This document shows positions 36,170 through 44,169 of a DNA stretch of 64,000 bases, in pieces; positions within the stretch are counted from its first letter, which is position 1, and each line of letters begins with the position of its first letter. This stretch comes from WHSW01 sp963767285 (GTDB lineage: Bacteria > Actinomycetota > Thermoleophilia > Solirubrobacterales > 70-9), in contig CAVYDJ010000002.1 in assembly GCA_963767285.1 (NCBI GenBank), positions 1,169,699-1,233,698 of the forward strand. The letters run 5' to 3'. The notes under the pieces were generated by a model. That model made no database searches and was not told where the DNA came from. It was given only the letters and a program-made list of their open reading frames with translations. The translations under genes were made by a program, and so were the position numbers.

Positions 36170-37198
36170 GTGAGGGCCGTCGTGATCACCCGGCACGGGG
36201 CACCCGAGGTGCTCGCCGTTCAGGAACGCCCGGATCCGCCGGTCGGTGCCGGCGAGGTGCGGATCGCCGTGCGGGCCGCCGGGATCAACTTCGCCGACCT
36301 GATGGCCCGCTCGGGCGTCTATCCGGACGCGCCGCCCCTGCCCTCCGTCGTCGGCTATGAGGTGGGCGGCGAGGTCGAGAGCGTGGGGGAGGGGGTCGAG
36401 GACTTCAGCGTCGGCGACCGCGTGATGGCCGGGACCCGCTTCGGCGGCTACGCCGAGCTCGTCAGCGTCCCCACGAACCAGGTCATCGCCCTCCCGGACG
36501 ATTTCAGCTTCGAGCAGGGCGCCGCCTTCCCGGTCAATTACGCGACCGCCTGGGCGGCGCTGGTGATCATGGGCGGTCTGAAGCCGGACGAGCGGGTTCT
36601 GATCCATGCCGCCGCCGGCGGGGTCGGGATCTCGGCCACCCAGATCGCCAAAGGCATCGGCGCCGAGGTCTTCGGCACCGCCTCGGCGTCGAAGCACGAC
36701 GCGATCCGCGAGCAAGGCGTCGACCATCCGATCGACTACCGCAACCAGGACTTCGCGGCCGAGGCGATGCGGATCACCGGCGGCGAGGGACTCGACGTCA
36801 TCATGGACGCGATCGGCCCGTCGAGTTTCCGCAAGGACTACGGGATCCTGCGCGCGGGCGGGCGGCTGATCATGTACGGCCTGTCCGAGGTCCAGACGGG
36901 GGAGAAGCGCGACATCCCGGCGGTGCTGAAGAGCCTGGCGCGGATGCCGCTGGCCACGATGCCCTGGTGGCGCAGCCTGCAGATCATGAACGAGAACAAG
37001 GGCGTCTTCGGCCTCAACATGCTCAGCTGGTGGGACGCCGAGGGCCTCGACCGGGCGCTCGAGCCGCTGCAGGCGGGCCTCGACGCCGGTGACTACGTGC
37101 CGGTCGTCGCCGAGTCGTTTCCGTTCGACCGGGCCGCCGAAGCGCACCGGTTCATCGCCGAGCGCCGCAACATCGGCAAGGTCGTGCTGACGCCCTAG
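36170..37198 (+). CDS. Quinone oxidoreductase-like MDR family protein
   Basis: A 342-residue medium-chain dehydrogenase/reductase without the usual structural zinc cysteines. AGINFADLMARSGVYP and LPSVVGYEVGGEV form the N-terminal domain; HAAAGGVGISATQIAKG is the NADPH-binding glycine motif. The pattern is close to NADPH:quinone reductases and VAT-1-like proteins. Substrate cannot be read from sequence. The start is GTG at 36170; the frame extends upstream into the preceding small gene. Confidence 0.87.
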   Translation: MRAVVITRHGAPEVLAVQERPDPPVGAGEVRIAVRAAGINFADLMARSGVYPDAPPLPSVVGYEVGGEVESVGEGVEDFSVGDRVMAGTRFGGYAELVSVPTNQVIALPDDFSFEQGAAFPVNYATAWAALVIMGGLKPDERVLIHAAAGGVGISATQIAKGIGAEVFGTASASKHDAIREQGVDHPIDYRNQDFAAEAMRITGGEGLDVIMDAIGPSSFRKDYGILRAGGRLIMYGLSEVQTGEKRDIPAVLKSLARMPLATMPWWRSLQIMNENKGVFGLNMLSWWDAEGLDRALEPLQAGLDAGDYVPVVAESFPFDRAAEAHRFIAERRNIGKVVLTP

Positions 37199-37209
37199 GC
37201 GTCGGTAGC

Positions 37210-37950
37210 TTGTCGATCGTGCTCACCACCATCGCCGGCGTCGGCAGCGAGTTCCAGAGCGAGATCGTCGATACCGGGCGGCTCGCCTCCTTCCTCTTCT
37301 TCATCGCCCTGCTGGGCACCTTCGGGTTCATCCGCACCAGCACCTGGATGATCCGCAAGCAGGTCAGCTGGTGGCCGGGGAACGTCTCCGTCGGCGGCAC
37401 GCACGTCCATCACCTGGTGTGGGGGATCTGCGCGATGATGATCTTCGGCTACATCGGCGTGGTCCACCAGCCGGACTCGCCCTGGCGCGAGATCGTCACG
37501 GTCCTGTTCGCGATCGGCATGGGTCTGGCCCTCGACGAGTTCGCCCTCTGGGTCGAGCTCAAGGACGTCTACTGGGAGAAGGAGGGCCGCAAGTCCATCG
37601 ACGCGATGATCATCGCCGGCTGTCTGGCCGGGCTTCTCGCGGTGGGACTCAGCAGCTGGCTGACGCTCGCCGATGACGTCGGCGACGCGGTCTTCGCGTC
37701 GATCGGCGTCTGGGGGCTCGTCGGGTTCGCGCTGGCGCTCCTGTGCGCCGCGAAGGAGAAGTTCTGGACCGCGCTCGGCAGCCTGCTGATCTGGCCGATC
37801 GGCGCGGTCGGCGCGTACCGGCTCGCGAAGCCGCACTCGCCGTGGGCGCGGCGGTTCTACCGCGACGGCCGGCTCCAGCGCTCGAGGGAGCGCTACCCGG
37901 GCGCCGGCGCCGATTCGACGCCGGCCGAGTCGGCGGCCTCGGGTTCCTGA
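37210..37950 (+). CDS. Membrane protein with GTHVHH and LDEFALW motifs
   Basis: A 246-residue protein with about five hydrophobic spans (26-43, 68-88, 96-113, 134-152, 165-182). GGTHVHHLVWG at a membrane boundary and ALDEFALWVELKDVYW in a later span bring three His near Asp and Glu, a possible metal site. The same kind of His/Asp-Glu layout appears in the protein at 27545-28270 (GFDELLMIHE), without overall similarity that I can claim. TTG start at 37210; GTG at 37219 is an alternative. The end overlaps the convergent transporter gene by 58 bases. Confidence 0.72.
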   Translation: MSIVLTTIAGVGSEFQSEIVDTGRLASFLFFIALLGTFGFIRTSTWMIRKQVSWWPGNVSVGGTHVHHLVWGICAMMIFGYIGVVHQPDSPWREIVTVLFAIGMGLALDEFALWVELKDVYWEKEGRKSIDAMIIAGCLAGLLAVGLSSWLTLADDVGDAVFASIGVWGLVGFALALLCAAKEKFWTALGSLLIWPIGAVGAYRLAKPHSPWARRFYRDGRLQRSRERYPGAGADSTPAESAASGS

Positions 37951-39017
37951 TCGGTAGCCGCCGGCGGCCAGATCTCGTCGAAGATCACGCCTAGCGAGGC
38001 CGCGACAGGGATCGCCAGCAGGGCGCCGAGGATGCCGGCGAGCTGGGCTCCGGCGAGCACGACGATGACCGCCAGCGCGGGGTGGATGCGGACCGCGTTC
38101 TTGTAGATGAGCGGCTGGATCACCCGGTCCTGGAGCTGCTGGTAGACGATGAAGAGGACCGCCCAGATCAGCAGTGCGGTCGGGAAGTCGTGGAAGGCTG
38201 CGACGATCGCGACGAGGACCCCGCCGACCGAGAACCCGATCAGCGGTACCAGGTCGAGCAGGCCCACCAGTACCGCCAGCGGTACGGCCAGCTCGACCCC
38301 CAGCAGTTCGAGCGCCAACCATGTGAACACGCCGGCGCACACCGCCAGCAGCAGGTTGACCGAGACGTAGGAGCGGACGATCTTCGCGATCCTCGTCCCG
38401 ATCCGCCGCACCCGCTCGCGCTCCGGCGCCCGGATTCGGGCCGTCAGGTTGCGGAACTGACGCGCCCCGTCGAGCAGCAGGAAGAACGCGATCGTCAGCA
38501 CGACGACGGCCTCGACGAGGTTGTTGAGAATCCCGACCGTGATCTCCTTGAGCGCGCCGGCGGCGTCACCGAGCTTCGCGGGCAGCTGCTGGGCCTCGCT
38601 GGAGAGCAGCGCGGTGATGTCGTACTTGTCGTTGAGCTCGCGGAAGTCCTGGTTGTGGTTAGCCCAGGTCTCGAAGTCGCCGACGTATGTGGGCAGCTTG
38701 GAGCCGAGACCCTCGACCTCGCGCACGATCGGCGGGATCACCGCAAGGACGAACATGATGAACGCGACCAGGAAGAGGACGTAGGCGGCGAGGATCGCGC
38801 CCCACCGCGGCAGGTTGCGGCCGCGGATCCGGCCCCGCTCGATCAGATCGACCAGTGGGCTGAGCGCGAGAGCGAGGAAGATCGCCGCGCAGGTCCATCG
38901 GATCGTCGTCTTGACCTCGACGATGACGTGGTTCAGGAGGACCGCGATGCCGACCGCGACGACGACGATCGCCATCACCTTGAAAACGGCTCGGGCCTCG
39001 ATTCGCGACGCGACCAC
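37893..39017 (-). CDS. AI-2E family transporter (PerM-like)
   Basis: A 374-residue UPF0118/AI-2E family membrane protein. Paired spans near the N-terminus, a long extracytoplasmic segment (about 100-160) and four to five C-terminal spans match the family. VPLIGFSVGGVLVAIVAAF and VYQQLQDRVIQPLIY are signature regions. Members are linked to export or ion exchange, with few defined substrates. GTG start at 39017. Its upstream region is shared divergently with the leuA leader. Confidence 0.88.
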   Translation of the reverse strand: MVASRIEARAVFKVMAIVVVAVGIAVLLNHVIVEVKTTIRWTCAAIFLALALSPLVDLIERGRIRGRNLPRWGAILAAYVLFLVAFIMFVLAVIPPIVREVEGLGSKLPTYVGDFETWANHNQDFRELNDKYDITALLSSEAQQLPAKLGDAAGALKEITVGILNNLVEAVVVLTIAFFLLLDGARQFRNLTARIRAPERERVRRIGTRIAKIVRSYVSVNLLLAVCAGVFTWLALELLGVELAVPLAVLVGLLDLVPLIGFSVGGVLVAIVAAFHDFPTALLIWAVLFIVYQQLQDRVIQPLIYKNAVRIHPALAVIVVLAGAQLAGILGALLAIPVAASLGVIFDEIWPPAATDQEPEAADSAGVESAPAPG

Positions 39018-39022
39018 GGTCC

Positions 39023-39051
39023 TTGGGTTCGCCGCGAGTGTGCGCTACCCT
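39023..39051 (+). promoter_or_regulatory. Promoter of the leuA leader
   Basis: TTGGGT (39023-39028), 17 bases, TACCCT (39046-39051). The predicted start at about 39058 is a few bases before the leader ATG at 39063, so the transcript begins with the leader peptide. Confidence 0.5.
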
Positions 39052-39062
39052 GCGATTTCCGG

Positions 39063-39122
39063 ATGACCAAGCGGCTCCACAGCCTCGCCCTCCTCCTTCT
39101 CCTCCCCCTTAGGGGGGAATAG
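39063..39122 (+). CDS. leuL: Leucine-rich leader peptide of leuA
   Basis: A 19-residue reading frame, MTKRLHSLALLLLLPLRGE. Eight of 19 residues are Leu, including five in a row (codons CTC CTC CTT CTC CTC), and it ends 66 bases before the leuA ATG. Leu-codon clusters in a short frame just after a promoter and before leuA are the mark of an attenuation leader: ribosomes stall there when charged tRNA-Leu is short, changing the fold of the RNA downstream. The frame overlaps CCCCCTTAGGGGG (39104-39116), which can form a hairpin. Confidence 0.75.
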   Translation: MTKRLHSLALLLLLPLRGE

Positions 39123-39188
39123 CGCTGGGCGGCGCGATAGCCGCGAGAGAGCAAGGTTCATCCGGTTTACGTAGAAGGAGAAGGCCAC
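39104..39188 (+). promoter_or_regulatory. Candidate leuA attenuator
   Basis: CCCCC (39104-39108) and GGGGG (39112-39116) can pair around TTA, at the end of the leader frame where a stalled ribosome would block it. GCGGC (39129-39133) and GCCGC (39140-39144) form a second hairpin. No classical T-run terminator is seen, so control may act on leuA translation or through Rho. An AGAAGGAG site precedes the leuA ATG. Confidence 0.4.
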
Positions 39189-40763
39189 ATGGCCGATCAG
39201 GTCCACATCTTCGACACCACGCTGCGAGACGGCGAGCAGTCGCCCGGGATCTCGCTGAACACCCAGGAGAAGGTCGAGATCGCCCAGCAGCTCGCGCGCC
39301 TGGGCGTCGACGTCATCGAGGCGGGCTTTCCCATCACCTCGCCCGGCGACTTCGAGGCGGTCGAGGCGATCGCCCGCAACGTCGAAGGGCCGGTGATCTG
39401 TGGCCTCGCGCGCACCCACAAGGCCGACATCGACGCCGCGTGGAACGCGATCAAGGATTCCGAGGTCCCGCGGATCCACACGTTCATCTCGACGTCCGAC
39501 ATCCACATCGAGCACCAGCTGCAGTCGACCCGCGAGGACGTCAAGGGCGAGGCGAGGGCGGCGGTGTCGCTGGCGAAGTCCTATTGCTCCGACGTCGAGT
39601 TCTCGCCGATGGACGCGACCCGGGCCGAGGTCGAGTTCACGGCCGAGGTCTGCTCGATCGCGGTCGCCGAGGGCGCGACGGTGATCAACATCCCCGACAC
39701 GGTCGGCTACACGACCCCGGAGGAGTACACCCGGTACTTCGCGCGCCTCTATGAGCTGGCGCCGGAGCTGCGAGAGGTGGAGCTCTCGGTCCACTGCCAC
39801 GACGATCTGGGGCTGGCGGTCGCCAACTCCTACGCCGGGCTGCTGGCCGGCGCGCGCCAGGTCGAGTGCGCGATCAACGGGATCGGAGAGCGGGCGGGTA
39901 ACTGCTCGCTGGAGGAGATCGTGATGCTGCTACGGACCCGCCGCGACGAGCACGGCCTCGACACCGGCTGCAACACGCGCGAGATCGCCCGCACCTCGCG
40001 GATGGTCACCCGGTTCACCGGCTACGCGGTGCAGCCGAACAAGGCGATCGTCGGCCGCAACGCGTTCGCGCACGAGTCCGGGATCCACCAGGACGGCGTA
40101 CTCAAGGAGCGCACGACGTACGAGATCATGGACGCGACGGAGGTCGGCCTGGAGTCGAATTCGATCGTGCTCGGCAAGCACTCCGGCCGACACGCGCTGC
40201 GCGACGCGCTCGAGCAGCTCGGCTTCCGGATCGACGGTAACGCGCTCAACCAGGCGTTCAAGCGCTTCAAGGAGATCGCGGACAAGAAGAAGCAGGTGAC
40301 CGCGCTCGACCTCGAGGCGATCGTCTCCGACCAGGTCCGCGAGGGCTCGGCCGGTTACGAGCTGGCCTGGTTCGACGTCGAAGCGTCGAGCCGGCGCGAG
40401 CCCAAGGCGAAGGTCGCGGTGCGGATGCCCGACGGCTCCGAGTCGGTCGGCGAATCCGGCGGCGACGGCCCGGTCGACGCGATCTTCGGCGCCGTCCGCG
40501 CCGCGACCGGCGTCGAGTCGGAGCTCCGCTCGTACACGGTCTCCGCCGTCACCGAGGGCGAGGACGCGCTCGGCGAGGTGACCGCGACGGTGCGCGCCCA
40601 CGGCCGGCTCGCCAGCGGCCAGGGGGTCGCCACCGACATCCTCGAGGCCTCGGCGCGCGCCTACATCCGGGCGCTGTCGAACGCGCTCGAGGGCGCCGCG
40701 GTCCGCGAGGCCGAGGGCCTCACCGCCGAGGCAGCGAGCGCGCCGGCGACGCCGGGTCCCTGA
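39189..40763 (+). CDS. leuA: 2-Isopropylmalate synthase
   Basis: A 524-residue enzyme that condenses acetyl-CoA with 2-oxoisovalerate, committing carbon to leucine. DTTLRDGEQSPGISLN opens the barrel; SVHCHDDLGLAVANSYAGLLAG carries the metal-binding His pair; GIGERAGNCSLEE and FAHESGIHQDGVLK follow. The C-terminal LeuA allosteric domain (from about 395) would bind leucine. A strong ribosome-binding site precedes the ATG, unlike the leaderless genes nearby, as expected behind a leader peptide. CimA at 48916 is its paralog. Confidence 0.96.
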   Translation: MADQVHIFDTTLRDGEQSPGISLNTQEKVEIAQQLARLGVDVIEAGFPITSPGDFEAVEAIARNVEGPVICGLARTHKADIDAAWNAIKDSEVPRIHTFISTSDIHIEHQLQSTREDVKGEARAAVSLAKSYCSDVEFSPMDATRAEVEFTAEVCSIAVAEGATVINIPDTVGYTTPEEYTRYFARLYELAPELREVELSVHCHDDLGLAVANSYAGLLAGARQVECAINGIGERAGNCSLEEIVMLLRTRRDEHGLDTGCNTREIARTSRMVTRFTGYAVQPNKAIVGRNAFAHESGIHQDGVLKERTTYEIMDATEVGLESNSIVLGKHSGRHALRDALEQLGFRIDGNALNQAFKRFKEIADKKKQVTALDLEAIVSDQVREGSAGYELAWFDVEASSRREPKAKVAVRMPDGSESVGESGGDGPVDAIFGAVRAATGVESELRSYTVSAVTEGEDALGEVTATVRAHGRLASGQGVATDILEASARAYIRALSNALEGAAVREAEGLTAEAASAPATPGP

Positions 40764-40770
40764 CGCGAGG

Positions 40771-40776
40771 CATAAT
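40771..40776 (+). promoter_or_regulatory. -10 element of the SDR gene
   Basis: CATAAT lies nine bases before the ATG at 40786. It would let the genes after leuA be transcribed independently of the leader. Confidence 0.4.
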
Positions 40777-40785
40777 CTCGACGCA

Positions 40786-41652
40786 ATGGCCGGCTCGCTC
40801 GAAGGCCGCAAGGTCCTGATCACCGGCGCCTCGTCGGGGATCGGCGAGGCGACGGCGGAGGCGATGGTCGCCGAGGGGGCCGCCGTGGCGCTCGGGGCGC
40901 GCCGCAAGGACCGCCTCGACGAGCTGGCGACGACGATCAACGACGGCGGTGGGACCGCGGTCGCGATCGAGGCCGACATCACCGACGAGCAGCAGGCCAA
41001 GAATCTTGTCGAGACCGCGCACTCGGAGCTCGGTGGTCTCGACACGCTGGTCAACAACGCCGGCGTAATGCTGCTCGGCCCGCTACAGGGCGCCGATCCG
41101 AGCGAGTGGCGCCAGATGATCGAGGTCAATTGTCTTGGCCTCCTCTACTGCACCCACTACGCGCTGCCGCTGATCCGCGACGGAGGGGGAGGGGACGTGG
41201 TCAACGTCTCGTCAGTCGCCGGGCGGATCGCGGCCCTCGGGTCCGGCGTCTACAACATGACGAAATGGGGGGTGGTCGGCTACTCGGAGTCGCTGCGCCA
41301 GGAGGGCGGGCTGATCGGCGTGCGAGTGACGGTGATCGAACCGGGCTTCGTCGAAACCGAGTTGCAGGGCCACAACACGAACCCTTACGTCGTCGAGCAG
41401 ATCGAGAAGATGCAGGCACAGCTCGAGAAGGTCCTCGAGGCGAAGGACATCGCCAACGCGATCGTCTTCGCCGCGTCGCAGCCCAAGCACGTCTCGGTCA
41501 ACGAGATCCTCGTGCGGCCCTCGGGCCAGGCCCGCGGATCGGCAAACGTAGTGAAGCGGACGCGAGAGCGAAGGATTTCAGGAGTCGATGCGCGACATGC
41601 GCGATTCGATCCGGGCGAACACCGCGGCCGTCCTGGCCGCCCTCTTGAATGA
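40786..41652 (+). CDS. Short-chain dehydrogenase/reductase
   Basis: A 288-residue SDR with a complete core: TGASSGIGEAT (cofactor), NNAGVMLLGP, Ser in NVSSVAGRIA and the YNMTKWGVVGYSE catalytic Tyr/Lys. It is near the clavulanate-dehydrogenase/YdfG type of SDR. After EILVRPSGQ, where such proteins usually end, it carries about 35 extra Arg-rich residues reaching the next gene. Substrate is unknown. Its stop overlaps the regulator gene (ATGA, 41649-41652). Confidence 0.87.
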   Translation: MAGSLEGRKVLITGASSGIGEATAEAMVAEGAAVALGARRKDRLDELATTINDGGGTAVAIEADITDEQQAKNLVETAHSELGGLDTLVNNAGVMLLGPLQGADPSEWRQMIEVNCLGLLYCTHYALPLIRDGGGGDVVNVSSVAGRIAALGSGVYNMTKWGVVGYSESLRQEGGLIGVRVTVIEPGFVETELQGHNTNPYVVEQIEKMQAQLEKVLEAKDIANAIVFAASQPKHVSVNEILVRPSGQARGSANVVKRTRERRISGVDARHARFDPGEHRGRPGRPLE

Positions 41653-42233
41653 GCGCGGTGGCGACACGCGACGGGGCTGCGGTCGGCGCGAGGGTGAAGG
41701 CCCTGCGCGAGGCGATGGACCTGTCGCTGCGCGACCTCGCGGAGCGCAGCGGTGTATCGGCGCCGATGCTCTCCCAGGTCGAGCGCGGCGAGACCAGCCC
41801 GACGCTGGTCATCGCCGAGAGGATCGCCTCCGGCCTCGACCTCAGCCTCTCGCAACTGCTGCGCCTGGATGAGGGGGAGCACGTGGTCGTGATCCGCCGC
41901 GGCGATCGCCGTACCCGCAGCCGCCGCGGCCACCGGACCGAGGAGCTGACGCCGCCGCTGCCCGGCCAGCGCGCCGACGTCTCCATGCACACGCTCGAGC
42001 CGGGCGCGGCGACCGGGCGCGCCGGCGACCCGACGCTGCACGAGCCTGGGGCGCGGGAAACCGCGGTCGTGATCTCGGGGTCGGTGGCGCTGATGATCGA
42101 TGACGAGCGACACGACCTCCCGGCAGGGGATAGCGTCACCTTCGACGCCGACCTGCCGCACCACTTCTCGAATGAAGGAGACGAGCCGGCCGCGTTTCTG
42201 GCGGTCGTCGCCGCCGGACTGCGGAGGAGTTAG
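41649..42233 (+). CDS. XRE-family regulator with C-terminal cupin
   Basis: A 194-residue transcription factor. A helix-turn-helix of the Xre/Cro type covers residues 14-68 (VKALREAMDLSLRDLAERSG, then SQVERGETSPTLVIAERIA). The C-terminal half is a cupin (about 105-190; HEPGARETAVVISGS...LPAGDSVTFDADLPHHFSNEG) that would sense a small ligand. It ends four bases before leuC and overlaps the SDR gene, so it probably controls this operon; the ligand could be a leucine-pathway intermediate, which is inference. Confidence 0.9.
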   Translation: MSAVATRDGAAVGARVKALREAMDLSLRDLAERSGVSAPMLSQVERGETSPTLVIAERIASGLDLSLSQLLRLDEGEHVVVIRRGDRRTRSRRGHRTEELTPPLPGQRADVSMHTLEPGAATGRAGDPTLHEPGARETAVVISGSVALMIDDERHDLPAGDSVTFDADLPHHFSNEGDEPAAFLAVVAAGLRRS

Positions 42234-42237
42234 CGCG

Positions 42238-43602
42238 ATGCCGAAGACGATGTTCGACAAGATCTGGGACGCCCACGAGCTGGGCGACGGGCTGATCTAC
42301 ATCGACCTGCACCTCGTCCACGAGGTCACCTCCGCGCAGGCGTTCGACGGCCTGCGGCTCGCCGATCGCTACGTGCGCCGCCCCGACAAGACGATCGCCA
42401 CGGCGGACCACAACGTGCCCACCGATGGCACCGCGGCTTCCAAGCTGATCGCGGACGAGCTCTCCCGCGTCCAGGTCGAGACCCTGGAGCGAAACTGCGC
42501 CGAGTTCGGGGTCCCGATCTACTCGCTGGGCTCGGACCGCCAGGGGATCGTGCACGTGATCGGGCCCGAGCTCGGAATCACCCAGCCGGGGCTGACGATC
42601 GTCTGCGGGGACAGCCACACCTCGACCCACGGCGCGTTCGGCGCACTCGCATTCGGCATTGGGACCTCGGAGGTGGAGCACGTGCTCGCCACGCAGTGCT
42701 TGCTGCAAAAGCGCCCGAAGACGATGCGGATCACCTACTCGGGCGAGCTCGGGAGCGGCGTCAGCGCCAAGGACATGATCCTGGCGACGATCGGGCGGCT
42801 CGGCACCGGGGGCATGGTCGGCCACGCCGTCGAGTACGCAGGGGAGACGATCACGGGCCTGACGATGGAGAACCGGATGACGATCTGCAACATGACGATC
42901 GAGGGCGGCGGCCGGGCGGGGATGATCGCCCCCGACCGGACGACTTATGAGTGGATCGAGGACCGGCCGGGAGCACCCGGAGCCTTCGACGACGCGGTCG
43001 CGCGCTGGAACGACCTGCCGACCGAGGACGGCGCAAGCTTCGACAGCGAGATCGAAGTCGACTCGAGCACGCTCTCGCCGATGGTCACCTGGGGCACCAA
43101 CCCCGGCCAGGTGATCGAGGTCACCGGAGCAATCCCGGAACCGGGCTCCGAGCCCGAGGAGCGGGCGCTTCGGTACATGGACCTGAAGCCCGGGCAGGCG
43201 ATCCAGGAGATCCCGCTCGACCGCGTGTTCATCGGCTCGTGCACGAACTCGCGGATCGGCGACCTTCGCGAGGCCGCGGAGATGGTCGCCGGACGCAAGG
43301 TGGCGAGCACGCTGAGCGCGATGGTCGTCCCGGGCTCGGCGCAGGTCAAGGCGCAGGCAGAGGCGGAGGGACTCGACGAGGTCTTCCGTGCCGCCGGCTT
43401 CGACTGGCGCTCGGCCGGCTGCTCGATGTGTCTGGGCATGAACCCGGACACCCTCAGCCCCGGCGAGCGCTGCGCCTCGACCTCGAACCGCAACTTCGAG
43501 GGCCGGCAGGGCAAGGGCGGGCGCACGCACCTGGTCTCGCCGAAGATGGCCGCCGCGGCCGCGATCGAGGGCCGGTTCGTCGACATCCGGGATTGGAGCT
43601 AG
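42238..43602 (+). CDS. leuC: 3-Isopropylmalate dehydratase, large subunit
   Basis: A 454-residue aconitase-family enzyme carrying a 4Fe-4S cluster; with LeuD it isomerises isopropylmalate. The three cluster cysteines are in FIGSCTNSRIGD and SAGCSMCLGMNPD. VCGDSHTSTHGAFGALAFGIG and TADHNVPTDG are catalytic segments. Length is normal. A GGAGGAG-like site before the ATG at 42238 supports the start. It is three bases ahead of leuD. Confidence 0.96.
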   Translation: MPKTMFDKIWDAHELGDGLIYIDLHLVHEVTSAQAFDGLRLADRYVRRPDKTIATADHNVPTDGTAASKLIADELSRVQVETLERNCAEFGVPIYSLGSDRQGIVHVIGPELGITQPGLTIVCGDSHTSTHGAFGALAFGIGTSEVEHVLATQCLLQKRPKTMRITYSGELGSGVSAKDMILATIGRLGTGGMVGHAVEYAGETITGLTMENRMTICNMTIEGGGRAGMIAPDRTTYEWIEDRPGAPGAFDDAVARWNDLPTEDGASFDSEIEVDSSTLSPMVTWGTNPGQVIEVTGAIPEPGSEPEERALRYMDLKPGQAIQEIPLDRVFIGSCTNSRIGDLREAAEMVAGRKVASTLSAMVVPGSAQVKAQAEAEGLDEVFRAAGFDWRSAGCSMCLGMNPDTLSPGERCASTSNRNFEGRQGKGGRTHLVSPKMAAAAAIEGRFVDIRDWS

Positions 43603-43605
43603 GGA

Positions 43606-44169
43606 ATGGAACGAGTGGAGATCATCGAGGGCAACGTGTCGGTCCTGGATCGCGCCGACGTCGACACCGACCAGATCATTCCCAAGCAGTTCCTGAAGCG
43701 GGTCGAGCGCACGGGCTTCGGCGAGTTCCTGTTCTACGACTGGATCCGCGACGGCGAGATCGAGCTCGAGCCGAACCCGATCCTGGTCGCCGGCGCGAAC
43801 TTCGGCTGCGGCTCGTCGCGCGAGCACGCGCCGTGGGCGCTTGAAGATTTCGGCTTCAAGGCCATCATCGCCCCCTCGTTCGGCGACATCTTCTACGCCA
43901 ACTGCACCAAGATCGGGCTCCTGCCGGTGATCCTGAGCGAGGACGAGTGCCGGGCGGTGGCCGAGGCCGGCGCGGCCCGGATCGACCTCGACGACCAGAC
44001 CGTTGATTCGGCCGCCGGGGTGGTGCGGTTCGAGATCGACGAGGAGGTCAAGCACCGGCTCTTTCACGGCATGGACGACATTGCGGTCACGCTCCAGGAC
44101 GTCGCGTCGATCGACGCCTTCGAAGCGAGCGGCGCCGCCGACCGCGGGCCGGTTACAACTTCACTATGA
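43606..44169 (+). CDS. leuD: 3-Isopropylmalate dehydratase, small subunit
   Basis: A 187-residue swivelling-domain subunit. DVDTDQIIPKQFLKRV and GANFGCGSSREHAPWAL are LeuD signatures, followed by IIAPSFGDIFYANCTKIGLLPV. It works as a heterodimer with LeuC. Its stop overlaps the glutamate dehydrogenase start by four bases (ATGA, 44166-44169). Confidence 0.96.
   Translation: MERVEIIEGNVSVLDRADVDTDQIIPKQFLKRVERTGFGEFLFYDWIRDGEIELEPNPILVAGANFGCGSSREHAPWALEDFGFKAIIAPSFGDIFYANCTKIGLLPVILSEDECRAVAEAGAARIDLDDQTVDSAAGVVRFEIDEEVKHRLFHGMDDIAVTLQDVASIDAFEASGAADRGPVTTSL

Noticed and set aside
42136..44067. 643-codon minus-strand frame opposite leuC/leuD
   Set aside because: Antisense shadow; leuC and leuD have full active-site signatures.
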